DNA of 64,000 bases from Dyadobacter sp. NIV53. Lineage in GTDB: Bacteria; Bacteroidota; Bacteroidia; Cytophagales; Spirosomataceae. Shown here one piece after another: positions 1 to 8,486 of the stretch. The position numbers and the translations under genes were made by a program. The stretch covers positions 1,860,001 to 1,924,000 of the forward strand of contig NZ_CP081299.1 in NCBI RefSeq assembly GCF_019711195.1. Reading direction: 5' to 3'. Each line of letters begins with the position of its first letter. Position 1 is the stretch's first letter. Under the pieces are notes generated by a model. It saw only the letters and a program-made list of their open reading frames with translations, searched no databases and had not been told where the DNA came from.

Positions 1-132
1 GTTGATGTTTTTTGAAACAATCATAACCTGTGGGTCGGCTTATCATTTTTAGAGTAAAAGTGGCCACAGATGGAAAGTTAAGTTGCAAAGTCTGCATCCT
101 GATTTCAAGGTCGGACAAAGTCAAAAAATTTA

Positions 133-594
133 CTACGACCTGTTTTTAACTACACTTTCATAAAGATTAATCCATTCTGAAGGTGTCATTTTCGAGGCAA
201 GTTTTCCAATGAATTCCAAAGGAATATTGTCAATTTTTTTAAAACGAATGCAACTTTTACCCATATCCAGTTTGGTTTTGGAATAACCAGGATATTCACT
301 TATAAACCACTTCAACAGTTCGGTATCAGCATACAAACCCATATGGTACATAGCGATAAAATTTTTCTGAGAAATCACGCTTATAAATGGCAATGGCGAC
401 GTGGGATTACAATGATACCCGTCAGGATAAACGGTATGCGGAACGACGTAAGCCAAACTTTCCCCGCTTATAACCTCGCTGAATCCTGGCGGCAAATGAT
501 GAAGCAAAACATTTCGCAATTCGGTTACAGGCTTCCTTCTTTCAAGTGGAAGAGAATCAAGATAGTGATGAAACGGGTCTAGTTCTGACGTCAT
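133..594 (-). CDS. DUF1801 domain protein
   Basis: A 153-residue soluble protein with the features of the DUF1801 (YdhG-like) family: an N-terminal helical segment, a central 'FISVISQKNFIAMYHMGLY' strand region that in this family precedes a conserved substrate-pocket-like core, and a C-terminal 'KSCIRFKKIDNIPLE' strand (residues about 112-126). Relatives are small cytosolic alpha/beta proteins, some of them iron-chaperone-like, but no reaction is established. There is no signal peptide or membrane segment. It is divergent from the membrane-protein gene that starts 90 bp away, so the gap should hold two promoters. The family assignment is by recognition of the sequence pattern; the role is unknown. 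Confidence 0.75.
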   Translation of the reverse strand: MTSELDPFHHYLDSLPLERRKPVTELRNVLLHHLPPGFSEVISGESLAYVVPHTVYPDGYHCNPTSPLPFISVISQKNFIAMYHMGLYADTELLKWFISEYPGYSKTKLDMGKSCIRFKKIDNIPLEFIGKLASKMTPSEWINLYESVVKNRS

Positions 595-684
595 AACAAA
601 TTGAAAGTTTGATGTTTACTAAAATAGGGAGTTTTAGCTTTTCAACAAATACAAGACTTGAGGTAATTTATTTCACACCAAACC

Positions 685-1017
685 ATGACCGCGGAAACAA
701 CACTTAAAGCGATAAAAGCCATTCACACGATGATATGGTTGTTCTTCAATGTCGTTATTTTTTATATGCTTTACGCTGTGGTTTCAGGAAAGATTGACAT
801 CTGGCTTTGGGTAGGATTTGGACTTGTATTTTTAGAAGGATTAACCTTACTAATTTTCAAGTGGTATTGTCCGCTGACACTGCTGGCTAAAAGATATTCG
901 ACTTCAGACAAAGACAATTTCGACATTTACCTTCCAAACTGGCTGGCAAAAAACACTAAAACCATCTACACAAGTTTGTTTGTTATCATCGTGATCATCA
1001 CAATTGTCCGGCTTTGA
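685..1017 (+). CDS. small three-helix membrane protein
   Basis: A 110-residue protein with three predicted membrane helices (about residues 14-33, 39-58 and 91-108). A Cys-containing 'WYCPLTLLAKRYS' loop follows helix 2 and resembles the CPLT motif of DUF2784-type proteins, and a 'FDIYLPNWLAK' stretch precedes helix 3. It ends 23 bp before the P-type ATPase gene on the same strand and is probably co-transcribed with it. Function is unknown; an accessory role for the pump is only a guess from position. Confidence 0.6.
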   Translation: MTAETTLKAIKAIHTMIWLFFNVVIFYMLYAVVSGKIDIWLWVGFGLVFLEGLTLLIFKWYCPLTLLAKRYSTSDKDNFDIYLPNWLAKNTKTIYTSLFVIIVIITIVRL

Positions 1018-1040
1018 AATACATAAATTGCTGATCTCAT

Positions 1041-3548
1041 ATGCAGACTAATCAAACAAAGATTCACAGCGGTCTGACAGATCAGCAAGTAACAGCGGCC
1101 AGAAACCGCTTTGGAAAAAATCAGGTTGAAGGTAAAAATAGAGACGGTATCCTTGGCACCATTATCGACTTGATAAAAGAACCGATGCTTATCTTGCTCG
1201 TTGTTGCAGCGGGCATTTATTTCATAACCGGTTCCCAGGGAGAAGGTGTTTTCATGCTTGGCGCCATCGTGCTGATCTCCGCCATTTCCATTTATCAGGA
1301 AAACAAAAGCCGCAACGCGCTCGCCGAACTGAAAACACTGACTCAACCGAAATGCCAGGTGATACGAGGTGGTCTTCTGGTAGAAATTTTGCTTGAAGAC
1401 CTTGTTGTGGGCGACGTGCTGATTCTGGAAGAAGGAGACAAAATCCCAGCCGACGGAATCATTCTCGAATCACACGATTTTTCAGTCAACGAATCCATCC
1501 TGACGGGCGAATCCCTTTCACTGCCAAAAAGTGAAAACGACGAAGATAATAACATATATCAGGGAACACTTGTGGCTTCGGGAAGGGCAGTTTGCGAAGT
1601 AACGCGAACAGGATCCAAAACCAGACTGGCTCAAATCGGAGAGAGCCTTGATTCTATCGATCTGGAAAAAAGTCCGCTACAAATTCAGATTTCCAGTTTT
1701 GTTAGGAATATGGCCATTGTCGGAGCGGTCGTATTTCTCATCGTTTGGGGTATTAATTTTTTCCGTTCAGGAAATTTTGTAGACAGCCTTCTAAAAGCGC
1801 TCACATTGGCAATGAGCATATTACCGGAAGAAATTCCCGTGGCTTTTACCACATTCATGGCACTTGGCGCGTGGCGGCTGATGAAAATGGGAATCATCGT
1901 AAAGCGCACCCAAACGATTGAAACCCTTGGAAGTGCAACGGTTATTTGTACGGATAAAACAGGCACGATTACGCAAAACAACATGTCTCTGGCTGCATTA
2001 TATGTTGGAGCAAGTAACACCATAATGAAGCCGGATGGGAACATATCAGACGATGCAGAAAAACTATTGTCTTACGCCATGTGGTCCAGCGAGCCGGTTC
2101 CATTTGATCCTATGGAAAAAGCTTTACACAAGGCCTATACAAAATTTGCGCCTCTTGATGAACGCCCGGAATTCCAGCTAATCCATGAGTATCCGCTGGA
2201 AGGAAAACCACCGATGATGACGCATGTTTTTGCCTCTAAAAATGAAAGAATAATAGCTGCAAAAGGAGCGTCGGAAGCGATTATGTCGGTATCGACGATG
2301 ACTGAATCTGAGAAAAATTTTGTTCAAAATGCCATTGACACCTTTACCAAAGACGGCTACCGGGTATTGGGCGTGGCTGAAAGTACGTTTTCAAACGAGA
2401 CTTTCCCGGATAAGCAACAGCAACTTCCGTTTCATTTTCTGGGACTGGTCGCATTTTACGATCCTCCGAAATCAAACATCAAATCAGTACTGGAATCCTT
2501 TTACCAGGCGGGGATTAACGTTAAAATCATTACCGGCGATAACGCTGCAACGACGCAAAACATTGCAAGGCAGGTAGGTTTCAAGGGTTCAGACCAAGTT
2601 TTGAACGGTGAAGATCTTGTGAAGCTCGATCAAAAAACTTTGCAGGAAAAAGTAAGCCAGGTTCAGATTTTTGCAAGAATGTTCCCCGAAGCGAAACTCC
2701 GTGTCATAAAAGCCCTCAAAGCAAATGGTGAAATCGTGGGCATGATCGGCGACGGGGTGAACGATGGTCCGGCATTGAAAGCGGCACATATCGGAATAGC
2801 CATGGGCAGGAAAGGAACGGAAATAGCCAAGCAGGCATCTTCACTCATTCTGGCAGACGATGACCTGGCGCTAATGATCGATGCAGTGGCGATGGGCAGA
2901 AAAATTTACACCAACCTCAAAAACGCGATCAGGTATATTATCTCCATCCACATCCCGATTATTCTGACTGTTTTTATTCCGTTGGTACTGGGTTGGAAAT
3001 ACCCGAATATTTTCACACCCGTCCATATCATATTTTTCGAATTGATTATGGGTCCGACGTGCTCTATTATATATGAAAATGAACCGGTACAGAGCAATCT
3101 GCTGCTACAAAAACCCAGGCGGTTCACTTCTTCATTTTTTAGCGTCAACGAGCTCTTTGTCAGTATTCTACAAGGCTTGGTAATTACAGCAGGAATGCTG
3201 TTTATCTATCAGTATGGCGTTGCAAATTCCTATAATGAACCACTTATCAGAGCCATGGTTTTCATTGGCCTGTTATCCGCAAATGTATCCCTAACACTCG
3301 TTAACCGCTCATTTCACGACTCGTTAATTACAACCTTGGCATATAAAAATAATCTGGTTTTACTCATCATTTCAATCACTGTTCTGTTATCTGCATTCAT
3401 ATTTTTGATACCTCAGGCAGCACAATTTTTCAGGCTTGAAACACCGGATTTTAACCAGCTCTTTTTAAGTTTTTTTATAGGAATGGGATCTACGATCTGG
3501 TTTGAAGGGGTAAAATTTTATACCAGGAGCGGGCCAATTAAGTCTTGA
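1041..3548 (+). CDS. P-type cation-transporting ATPase
   Basis: An 835-residue inner-membrane P-type ATPase. It has an N-terminal cation-ATPase domain (about 5-70), an actuator domain with TGES near residue 155, the phosphorylated Asp in DKTGT near 305, a nucleotide-binding domain with KGAS near 407, the hinge GDGVND near 570 and a C-terminal six-helix region. The overall order is that of P2-type (Ca2+/cation) pumps. The ion-binding helices deviate: helix 4 reads PEEIP (near 262) rather than the calcium-pump PEGLP, and helix 6 reads 'GPTCSIIYENEP', typical of a bacterial subgroup whose ion is not settled. Ca2+ is therefore possible but unproven. It has no N-terminal heavy-metal-binding domain. 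The stop codon is close to another small membrane-protein gene. Confidence 0.9.
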   Translation: MQTNQTKIHSGLTDQQVTAARNRFGKNQVEGKNRDGILGTIIDLIKEPMLILLVVAAGIYFITGSQGEGVFMLGAIVLISAISIYQENKSRNALAELKTLTQPKCQVIRGGLLVEILLEDLVVGDVLILEEGDKIPADGIILESHDFSVNESILTGESLSLPKSENDEDNNIYQGTLVASGRAVCEVTRTGSKTRLAQIGESLDSIDLEKSPLQIQISSFVRNMAIVGAVVFLIVWGINFFRSGNFVDSLLKALTLAMSILPEEIPVAFTTFMALGAWRLMKMGIIVKRTQTIETLGSATVICTDKTGTITQNNMSLAALYVGASNTIMKPDGNISDDAEKLLSYAMWSSEPVPFDPMEKALHKAYTKFAPLDERPEFQLIHEYPLEGKPPMMTHVFASKNERIIAAKGASEAIMSVSTMTESEKNFVQNAIDTFTKDGYRVLGVAESTFSNETFPDKQQQLPFHFLGLVAFYDPPKSNIKSVLESFYQAGINVKIITGDNAATTQNIARQVGFKGSDQVLNGEDLVKLDQKTLQEKVSQVQIFARMFPEAKLRVIKALKANGEIVGMIGDGVNDGPALKAAHIGIAMGRKGTEIAKQASSLILADDDLALMIDAVAMGRKIYTNLKNAIRYIISIHIPIILTVFIPLVLGWKYPNIFTPVHIIFFELIMGPTCSIIYENEPVQSNLLLQKPRRFTSSFFSVNELFVSILQGLVITAGMLFIYQYGVANSYNEPLIRAMVFIGLLSANVSLTLVNRSFHDSLITTLAYKNNLVLLIISITVLLSAFIFLIPQAAQFFRLETPDFNQLFLSFFIGMGSTIWFEGVKFYTRSGPIKS

Positions 3549-3652
3549 TGCCACTGCCTTCACAACGAAACAGACAGGTATTTTTCATTCCAGAAATATA
3601 TACAGTACGTGCACAAATGATAAAATGTAGCGTTTTACCTGCTCCTAAAAAA

Positions 3653-4024
3653 ATGATAAAGTCAAAATCGATTGCACGTATTGTCGGGCCTACTCTCACA
3701 GTGATGGTGATATCGGAAATGAAAGTCTGGAATCCTGACCTTTACAACTCCCAGATCGCACCGCTAGTTTACCTTTCGGGTGTCCTTATTTTTATCGCCG
3801 GCCTATCTATTGTTAGCACGCATAACATTTGGGTTGTTGACTGGCGAATTTGTCTAACCTGCATAGGATGGCTTGCTGTAATCTTAGGACTTATTCGTAT
3901 GTTTTTTCCACAGTATTGTTTACAGAGCTTTCAAAATGGACTTTCTGCATCAATTATCGAAATCTTACTTATCCTTACGGGCATTTTTTTAACATATAAA
4001 GCTTATTGGTCTGAGAAGAATTAA
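3653..4024 (+). CDS. small four-helix-type membrane protein
   Basis: About 123 residues when started at the internal ATG at 3653. That start is preferred because the protein then begins with 'KSIARIVGPTLTVMVISE', the usual N-terminus of a small bacterial membrane family with the later motif 'LSIVSTHNIW'. The frame is open further upstream, and an ATG at 3548 overlaps the ATPase stop codon, which would give a 36-residue hydrophilic extension without family resemblance. Three clear hydrophobic helices follow (about residues 42-58, 75-92 and 102-118 of the short form). Its position directly behind the P-type ATPase suggests co-transcription. No function is known. Confidence 0.6.
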   Translation: MIKSKSIARIVGPTLTVMVISEMKVWNPDLYNSQIAPLVYLSGVLIFIAGLSIVSTHNIWVVDWRICLTCIGWLAVILGLIRMFFPQYCLQSFQNGLSASIIEILLILTGIFLTYKAYWSEKN

Positions 4025-4159
4025 TGTGTATCGTTTTTGTAGTTGCTTACATCGGTATACCTTCAAATTTGTGTTATTTCATTATTTGAAGATGATTTTT
4101 TAATATTCTTATTGAAATATGCATCTATCAAAAATCAGTTTATATGGGTAAGGCAAAGC

Positions 4160-4555
4160 CGAAAAAATCCTTTTCATCAGGTTTGCAAATATGCCTGTGC
4201 AGCGGCCTTCTGTTTCAATTACCAAAAAGTCTTTTGACGCAGAACTAATTTTCTACTTAATTCCGTGCTGTTACTACCATTTTTGCAAGCCGAATCATAG
4301 TAAACGATGAAGAACGCTTTTAAAAGAGGCACCTTACTTTTGTGAAAAAGAGTACCTGCCGTTGGTGATTCCAGGTATTTGCAACTTATACACTGCCGGT
4401 CATACTTACTGATACCCGCTCAATGTTTTTCGTGTCCACACTTAGGGCATTTATAGCCTTTCCACCATTTCAAATTGGTCAAATATGCACGCCCGGCGGC
4501 GGCCTACATTTATCCTCGTCGGAGAATTGGGTCTGAAACTTAAATAACGGTAAGC
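4160..4555 (-). pseudogene. decayed IS1595-type transposase N-terminus
   Basis: Reading the minus strand gives a clear but broken zinc-ribbon transposase. 'FSDEDKCR' (in the frame used upstream of about 4500) is followed, after a frame change, by 'AYLTNLKWWKGYKCPKCGHEKH', a stop codon, the second Cys pair in 'YDRQCISCKY', 'TAGTLFHKSKVPLLKAFF', 'ELSRKL' and 'KTFW' with a further stop. These correspond in order to the DEQ-CR-Y, CPKCG-H, C-x2-C, TAGT-FH, LR-WF and LSR-LG-KTAW blocks of IS1595/ISXO2-family transposases. At least two in-frame stops and one frameshift are present, and the catalytic C-terminal part is missing. Terminal repeats were not found. It is an old insertion remnant rather than a functional element. 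Confidence 0.7.
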
Positions 4556-4560
4556 TTTTG

Positions 4561-4818
4561 AATATATTTTCTATATAAAATGCTTATTATCAACCAATTT
4601 AAGCATTTTTATGCATTTAGCAAGTTCCTAATTCAATTAATATTTTCAGGCAATAAGCAGAAGAATATGGCCATAGACTACTAATTGTAATGCATGATCC
4701 GGGTTTTGCAACTAAAAAAACACCTAAACGTAATAGAGGAAGACGGACAAATCATTAACGATAGAGTTTCAGATCTTCAAACAATTAGAAATATATAACG
4801 ATACAAATTCAACAGAGT
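4561..4818. other. AT-rich intergenic stretch
   Basis: An AT-rich gap between the transposase remnant and the terminator of the secreted-protein array. A 22-codon basic open frame (4690-4758, plus strand) is present, but it has no ribosome-binding site or family resemblance and is probably chance. Nothing else recognisable was seen. Confidence 0.4.
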
Positions 4819-4863
4819 AAAAAAACAGGTCGTTTTGCTATTTAATAACGACCTGTTTTTTAT
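4819..4863 (-). terminator. bidirectional rho-independent terminator
   Basis: A 15-bp inverted repeat (AAAAAACAGGTCGTT and its complement) flanks a loop of about 12 nt, with an A-run on one side and a T-run on the other. It therefore works as a classic intrinsic terminator in both directions. It lies 15 bp after the stop codon of the last gene of the four-gene array and should end that transcription unit. Confidence 0.85.
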
Positions 4864-4877
4864 TCCAGAGTGCTTAT

Positions 4878-7800
4878 CTACTCTGTAATCAGCAGTTTGA
4901 AGAACTCATTCCAGACAGCTGAACGGATATTCAGGATGTACATGCCCTGCGGCAGATGCAGTTGCATCAGGTCTGCTTGCAATACCATCCTTTCCCTGAA
5001 AGCACCGAGCGGATAGCTCCTTCCTGACAAATTCGTCAGCTGAAGGTCTACCGCCCCCTGATGGTTAGGTGAAATCTGCACTGTCAGCTGCCCACTGGAC
5101 GGGTTAGGATAAACTACCGAAGGTGCGGCATTGTCGGCAAGTACTTTTTTATCCGGCAGTCCTGTCCGTGCAGCAGTCGGTGCTGCCGGAACTATTATCA
5201 GCTCAGGTGGGTTTGCTGTATTTTCCCGGCTGTTAAAGCTCAGCCGGCTATTCTGATTAGTAGGATTGACCACTAAAAAGCTTACAGTGCCATCACCTGA
5301 TGCCTGCGAACGTACAAAAGAAGTTACATCAATTTCGTAATACTTAATACTGCTGTTCACATTCACGCTACCCAGGATGCTGCCGGAAGCGGCAGGAGCA
5401 TTGACCCAGGTAATACCCGTCTCAGTCCAGCTGTCATTGTCCATACCATAAGCAACCATGTTCACACTGGTATTATCCTGGATGTTGGAGCCGTAAAGCC
5501 TTAGTTTCGCAGAGCCAACAGGTGGAATACCGGTCAGCCGGAATCTCAGGTATGTTTTGCGCTGGTAACTGGGCAGGCTCCCAGCCTTCACTTCCAGCGT
5601 ACTGGAAGTCCCGTAATTGACGACATCATTGGGAACATTACGTACGGTCGCATCAGCCACGGGATTTACGTTTATATGTGTTGAAACTACTTCAATGGCG
5701 GCAATTATGGGGTTGTCTGCTGCTCCGGATAAAAAGTTGATATCCAGTATCCCGTCACTGACATCAACAGTAAATGATTCTATCCTGGCACGTGATGCGC
5801 CGCCCGCTTCTGCAAAAATGTTGTAATCTGTGAGCTTGCGGCTACCCTCGATATCGACATGGAACCGGCGTTTATCAGATCCGCCGGCACCGCCTCTGCC
5901 GGGCACACCCCAGTATATCTCTGCAAAATGAAGTACCACTTCCGTACTGCCGTTATGGACCGGGATATGGTAGCTGAAAGATTGCCCCCAGCGCTGGTCC
6001 CTGTAAAGCCCATCGTCCAATGTCCCGGCAATTTCACCAGTGATTGCCGACGTGCGGCTAATACCATCATAGTTCTGGTCTTTGATAAATAACTGATCCT
6101 GGGAACTGGTAAAATCTTCGCCCCCGCAGTTGATCCGAAACGTGAGCGGCCGGACAACCGGCACATCTGACAGGCCAAAGCCGCAACTGCCCGCAAACCC
6201 ATTCCGAAAAACAGCCGTATAACTAAAGTCCTGGTTCAGCTCCGAGCTGCTTACAGCTTCGGCAACAGACGTAGAAGGCAGATTGTCTGCACCGATCCCG
6301 CCCCGGCTGCGGCCCATAGATCCCACTTTGGAAAGTCCTGCCAGTTCAGCTGAGGTGTAATACAGGGTAAGCTCATACTCTCCTTCCGGATCGTCCCGGG
6401 AAGGGGTGACCTTGAAGGTTTTGTTGGAAATATGGTAAGGGCTGAACCAGTCTGTCTGACCTGCCCCTGCACGGTCGATGGACACTGCTGTACAGCCGTA
6501 ATCATGGCTGGTCAGGTTTTTGATCCTGGCTATCAGCTTTTCGCTGACCGGATCATAGAAATAAGCCGTTGCGTTCGGGCCCAGCTGCTGCGTATCGGTC
6601 GTGACAGCTGCTGCCGCCTCGCTGGTCACCGTGCCTGTTACCAGCACATTGTCGATCGCCCACGAGCCAGTATATAAGGCTTTGAGCCGGAACCTGAGCT
6701 TCATGCTGCGGCTGGCGTAAGCGGCCGGGATCGAAATCTGTCTCCGGTAGGAACTATTTTCTGGGTTCCCAGGACCTGACTGCGAGGTCAGTGTCAGGAC
6801 ATTGTGCCACTGCTTTCCGTCCCATACGTCAAGGTATCCGCGGCCGTTCCAGGCATTGGGATCAAAGGCCTCATTATAGGCCAGGCTGATGGTCGACATG
6901 CCAAAGGAATCAAATACGGGTGATTCAACCGCCTTTTCCAGCGTATCTATCGGGCCCTCTTCCCCCCAGAAATCCCAGTAAGCCCATAAAAATGGCGTAT
7001 TATCACCCAACCCATAATACCATAAGTTGTTATTTATTCTCCAATGATGTACAGAATCTTCACTGGGAGACCGGCTCCAGTTAGGAGGCAGCGGCGGGCC
7101 TCCTAGTGGTCGAGCAAATGCCAGTCTGTACTGGTTGAAACCTTCGGAGAACAGCACGGTATCTCTGACACCAGGCGTAAAGTCATCGTCACGGATCAAC
7201 ACCGTATGCTGCTGGTTGTAGTTCTCCCGGAAGGCGTTGCCGCCGGAAGCACTGCTTAAAGTATAGCCCAGCGTGATCGTTTCATTGCCTTCCACGTATG
7301 CATCGTTGTTGATGCGCACTTTAACATCCTGCGAAGGTTTGCCTGCTTCCAAAGTGAAGCTTGCTGGGGTGATGCTGTAATCGTCTCTGCTGCCGCGCGT
7401 AGCCGTCCCGGCTGTCGTCATTGTAATGGTTACCGGCTGGGAAGGCGCGGCATTGATTTTAACTGTAACGGTTTTCTCTGCATACTTTATACATACTTTC
7501 GGTTCAGGCCTGGCAATGTCCGCTTCTCTCTCACTGACAATGGTTGAATCCAGAGCGAACTGCACCGAAGGAGCAACCGCACAGGTATATACGCGCACAT
7601 CGTCAATATACCAGCCCTGACGCCCCTTACAGCCCTCGTCCGTGCCCATCTCCCAGCGCAGCCGGATCGTCTGGCCGGCTTTCAGTCCGAGTGCTGACAG
7701 GTCAATGCGGCTTTGGCCCCAGCCACTGCCGGTGCTTTCACGGTGCGGGTTGGTAAAAACAGGCTGCGTAAATAAGGGATTCACGACAAACTCGTCTATC

Positions 7801-8384
7801 ATGATGTTCATGATGTAGCCGTTATCCGTAAAGGCAGATGCCGGCAGCAGCTTCCAGTCGCCGTTATTGATCTGGTATTTTAGGTTGCCCCCATCAGTAT
7901 TGCTTTCCAGGTCAAAGAAATGTTCAAAGGCCATCAGAAAAGTACCTTGTGCTGCCGGCGGTATTGTAATGGCAGGACTGGTAAGCCTCATTGCACCCGC
8001 TGACCAAGCAAAGTCACTGCACGCTTCTCTTGTCGGGTTGACTGCAAATGCCGCCTTGCCCGTTCTTGCCGGAACAGTAGAACTAACGACCCAGTCCCGG
8101 GGCAGCCAATGATCCCCACTTACCGGACCATTACTTACATTGGAGACAGTCCATGCACCCAGACCGGATTCGAAGTTCTCATAAAAAATAGCATGTTCGG
8201 AGGATGCACCATAGCAGAGCGGGGGTACCGGCTGAAAAACAGGAGCGGCAACAGCTTGGACAGACAAAACAGGGGCATTCTGGGCAAAACATGTCGCACC
8301 GGCAAGGAAAAGAAAAATAAACGGTTTGAGTACGTCTTTCAGCTGATACGCCGAAATAACGGAGAAAAAAGTAACATTTTCCAT
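4878..8384 (-). CDS. T9SS-exported multidomain protein, copy 1
   Basis: About 1,168 residues. Domains in order: Sec signal peptide ending CFAQ (about 1-35); a jelly-roll module opening 'FYENFESGLGAW' and closing 'GWYIDDVRVYTC' (about 50-275); a Calx-beta module (about 275-400, 'YVEGNETITLGY'); a second jelly-roll ending 'WAIDNVLVTGTV' (about 405-590); a Cys-containing module starting 'QLGPNATAYFYDP' (about 600-745); a malectin-type module with 'FRINCGGEDF' (about 750-895); a DNRLRE/CBM96-type module starting 'NPVADATVRN' (about 905-1060); and a Por-type sorting tail from 'VYPNPSSG' (about 1090 on). All are binding or scaffold folds; no HExxH or other catalytic motif was seen. The ATG at 8384 rather than 8387 aligns with the other copies. 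Likely a cell-surface or secreted adhesin or glycan-binding protein. It is last in transcription order and is followed by a strong terminator. Confidence 0.85.
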   Translation of the reverse strand: MENVTFFSVISAYQLKDVLKPFIFLFLAGATCFAQNAPVLSVQAVAAPVFQPVPPLCYGASSEHAIFYENFESGLGAWTVSNVSNGPVSGDHWLPRDWVVSSTVPARTGKAAFAVNPTREACSDFAWSAGAMRLTSPAITIPPAAQGTFLMAFEHFFDLESNTDGGNLKYQINNGDWKLLPASAFTDNGYIMNIMIDEFVVNPLFTQPVFTNPHRESTGSGWGQSRIDLSALGLKAGQTIRLRWEMGTDEGCKGRQGWYIDDVRVYTCAVAPSVQFALDSTIVSEREADIARPEPKVCIKYAEKTVTVKINAAPSQPVTITMTTAGTATRGSRDDYSITPASFTLEAGKPSQDVKVRINNDAYVEGNETITLGYTLSSASGGNAFRENYNQQHTVLIRDDDFTPGVRDTVLFSEGFNQYRLAFARPLGGPPLPPNWSRSPSEDSVHHWRINNNLWYYGLGDNTPFLWAYWDFWGEEGPIDTLEKAVESPVFDSFGMSTISLAYNEAFDPNAWNGRGYLDVWDGKQWHNVLTLTSQSGPGNPENSSYRRQISIPAAYASRSMKLRFRLKALYTGSWAIDNVLVTGTVTSEAAAAVTTDTQQLGPNATAYFYDPVSEKLIARIKNLTSHDYGCTAVSIDRAGAGQTDWFSPYHISNKTFKVTPSRDDPEGEYELTLYYTSAELAGLSKVGSMGRSRGGIGADNLPSTSVAEAVSSSELNQDFSYTAVFRNGFAGSCGFGLSDVPVVRPLTFRINCGGEDFTSSQDQLFIKDQNYDGISRTSAITGEIAGTLDDGLYRDQRWGQSFSYHIPVHNGSTEVVLHFAEIYWGVPGRGGAGGSDKRRFHVDIEGSRKLTDYNIFAEAGGASRARIESFTVDVSDGILDINFLSGAADNPIIAAIEVVSTHINVNPVADATVRNVPNDVVNYGTSSTLEVKAGSLPSYQRKTYLRFRLTGIPPVGSAKLRLYGSNIQDNTSVNMVAYGMDNDSWTETGITWVNAPAASGSILGSVNVNSSIKYYEIDVTSFVRSQASGDGTVSFLVVNPTNQNSRLSFNSRENTANPPELIIVPAAPTAARTGLPDKKVLADNAAPSVVYPNPSSGQLTVQISPNHQGAVDLQLTNLSGRSYPLGAFRERMVLQADLMQLHLPQGMYILNIRSAVWNEFFKLLITE

Positions 8385-8486
8385 CATTGTGCAGTTTATG
8401 GTAAATAATTCAAAATGGAAGAAATAAAAGCTTGATCATATCCGACATTGCTGCATCAATTTATTGCTGCGGTTATGCTATACCAA

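Noticed and set aside
4043..4237. 64-codon open frame on the plus strand
   Set aside because: It runs antisense to the transposase relic, has no family resemblance or ribosome-binding site and an odd residue composition.
4819..4863. Inverted repeat read as an insertion-sequence end
   Set aside because: The flanking A and T runs and the position just behind a stop codon fit a bidirectional terminator better.
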